From NCBI RefSeq assembly GCF_016811915.1, contig NZ_CP069127.1:5726501-5790500 (forward strand): a stretch of 64,000 nt of DNA, read 5' to 3'. Source of the stretch: Brevibacillus choshinensis (GTDB lineage: Bacteria > Bacillota > Bacilli > Brevibacillales > Brevibacillaceae). The notes under the pieces were generated by a model, which was given only the letters and a program-made list of their open reading frames with translations, searched no databases and was not told the origin of the DNA. The position numbers and the translations under genes were made by a program. Within the stretch, counting starts at the first letter, position 1; each line of letters begins with the position of its first letter. Positions 63,019-64,000 of the stretch are shown piece after piece.

Positions 63019-64000
63019 ATTTTCGTTCCTCCCTGTACTGTTTAATCAGCTCAATTTCTTTTAGTTCAATTCTGGCTTGTTTACGCATTTCTTTTGCTTT
63101 GTTCACTTCCACATCAAGCCCCATTTTCGCAAAGCGTTTCTCCATATCTTTCGAAAGTTCAATCACTTCATGTAATTCGGGTTCTTGCTCAGGTTCAGGA
63201 ATTTTTGCCTTACAGCCTAAACACGCCATTTTCGTAGGACATACATAATCCGTAACACAAGTACCACCTAAAACCTTATTAAAAACACCGACTTTGCTAT
63301 TATGTTCCTCCAGCTCTTTTTGTAACTCTTCTGGACTGCGTATAATCGCCTCATCGATATCCACGTAACTTGCAATGACTTCATGCAATTCACCAATGGC
63401 TTGAGCTACCTGTGTAGGTGTAGGGGCTGAATAGTAGCCCGTAACATTTACATCCCGCTGGTGAAGAATTTTTGCAACGATATCAATTGGCATTTTTTGT
63501 CGTTGCACCGCCTCTGTAGCGAATGCATGGCGGAGGAGGTGGCTTTTCACCGTCACAGGTATTCCCTCTTGTGTTTCAAATCGAATTGCGTGCAATAAGA
63601 ATCGAATGCATGCTGAGACTCCAAATTTATTAAGTGCCATATTATGATACTGAAAGTAATAGGGTTTCGGTTCTGGAAGCAGATGTTTGCGGTCATGCCT
63701 ATATTCAACACTTGGGATTGTGTCGCTCTGATAATGGTCTTTTAGCATCCGAAGGACAATTTGTATATATTCCATCGTTTGTTTGTTGATGTAGAACTCT
63801 TCAAGCTCGTCTCGACCTTTGGGGATTGCACGAAAGGAATAGTGAAGTTTGTCTTTCACCTTTTTTACTTGAATGCACTCTTTGGTGTTGTTGATCTGCA
63901 ACAATTCGTTAATCCTTGCTCCTGTTATCGTAAACACATCAATCGCTAATAATCCAAAGGTGCAAGCGACATAAAACGGTTCTACGTCAAACAAAACTCC
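62990..64000 (-). CDS. Tyrosine recombinase, Tn554 TnpB-like, 5' end outside window
   Basis: An open frame of at least 337 codons with no stop up to the right edge, so the N-terminus is missing. The catalytic pattern of tyrosine recombinases is present: Arg in TGARINELLQ, HLLRH in KSHLLRHAFATEAV, His in ILHQRDVNV and Tyr in VTGYYSAPT. After the catalytic domain comes a Cys cluster (CVTDYVCPTKMACLGC) and a charged helical tail ending in ELIKQYREERKF. This long C-terminus and the TnpC-like gene next to it are features of Tn554 TnpB. Low G+C relative to the core genes supports transfer. Confidence 0.88.
   Translation of the reverse strand, partial: GVLFDVEPFYVACTFGLLAIDVFTITGARINELLQINNTKECIQVKKVKDKLHYSFRAIPKGRDELEEFYINKQTMEYIQIVLRMLKDHYQSDTIPSVEYRHDRKHLLPEPKPYYFQYHNMALNKFGVSACIRFLLHAIRFETQEGIPVTVKSHLLRHAFATEAVQRQKMPIDIVAKILHQRDVNVTGYYSAPTPTQVAQAIGELHEVIASYVDIDEAIIRSPEELQKELEEHNSKVGVFNKVLGGTCVTDYVCPTKMACLGCKAKIPEPEQEPELHEVIELSKDMEKRFAKMGLDVEVNKAKEMRKQARIELKEIELIKQYREERKFEPNIHFYK

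Overview
The window reads as the chromosome of an aerobic, endospore-forming, flagellated, S-layer-bearing Gram-positive of the Brevibacillus/Paenibacillaceae type. Evidence: SpoIID, SpoIIQ and SpoIIID; FlhO/FlhP; the Mbl actin homologue; two exported proteins with three C-terminal SLH repeats each; Shine-Dalgarno sites close to AAGGAGG; frequent GTG/TTG starts; and an 11-gene complex I operon of the Bacillales type without nuoE, nuoF and nuoG. The genus is an inference from gene content. No rRNA, tRNA or CRISPR array was seen.

Layout. 1-2.8 kb: a truncated TolC-like efflux protein, yvyE, and a coiled-coil ORF that looks frameshifted. 2.8-9.4 kb: a giant SLH protein, then tagO and tagA for the wall-polymer linkage unit. 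9.4-20.5 kb: a minus-strand block with the Bacillus subtilis order ywzB-ywmB-murA-spoIID-spoIIQ-spoIIID-mbl-flhO-flhP-fabZ, into which an EpuA-like gene, a secreted M20 peptidase and a phosphatidylglycerophosphate-synthase-like gene are inserted. 20.6-31.5 kb: nuoABCDHIJKLMN, in which NuoC carries a long Ala/Lys repeat extension. 31.8-32.6 kb: an unrecognised 247-aa gene. 32.8-40.0 kb: atpZ-atpI-atpBEFHAGDC. 40.2-47.3 kb: a biotin operon bioA-bioD-bioB-bioF-bioH-bioC ending in a thiolase, behind a BirA-type operator. 47.6-50.6 kb: a plus-strand APC permease and amidohydrolase. 50.7-53.8 kb: an SLH-anchored phosphodiester-glycosidase-like protein. 54.1-60.7 kb: ywlC-mntP-ywlE-rpiB-ywlG-glyA-upp-mnaA, again in Bacillus order. 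60.9-61.7 kb: a secreted DUF3298 protein. 62.0-64.0 kb: an A/T-rich segment with a GNAT acetyltransferase and the end of a Tn554-like element (tyrosine recombinase plus TnpC-like protein) that runs off the right edge.

How the parts fit. MnaA (UDP-ManNAc supply), TagO and TagA together would build the ManNAc-GlcNAc linkage unit for wall polymers, the kind of surface on which SLH proteins are held. Complex I and the F1Fo ATP synthase, respectively producing and using the proton gradient, are neighbouring operons separated by one unknown gene and two strong terminators. The biotin genes use the BioC/BioH route to pimeloyl thioester rather than BioI/BioW. The sporulation genes supply forespore-mother cell channel (SpoIIQ), engulfment peptidoglycan (SpoIID) and mother-cell transcription (SpoIIID) functions.

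The most notable items are the 39-residue tandem repeats in NuoC (two copies identical over 117 bp), the three GTTAAC half-sites at bioA with one touching the ribosome binding site, the intact LytM metal motif in SpoIIQ, the thiolase overlapping bioC, the unknown gene between the atp and nuo operons, the TolC-like protein in a Gram-positive, and the partial Tn554-like element.
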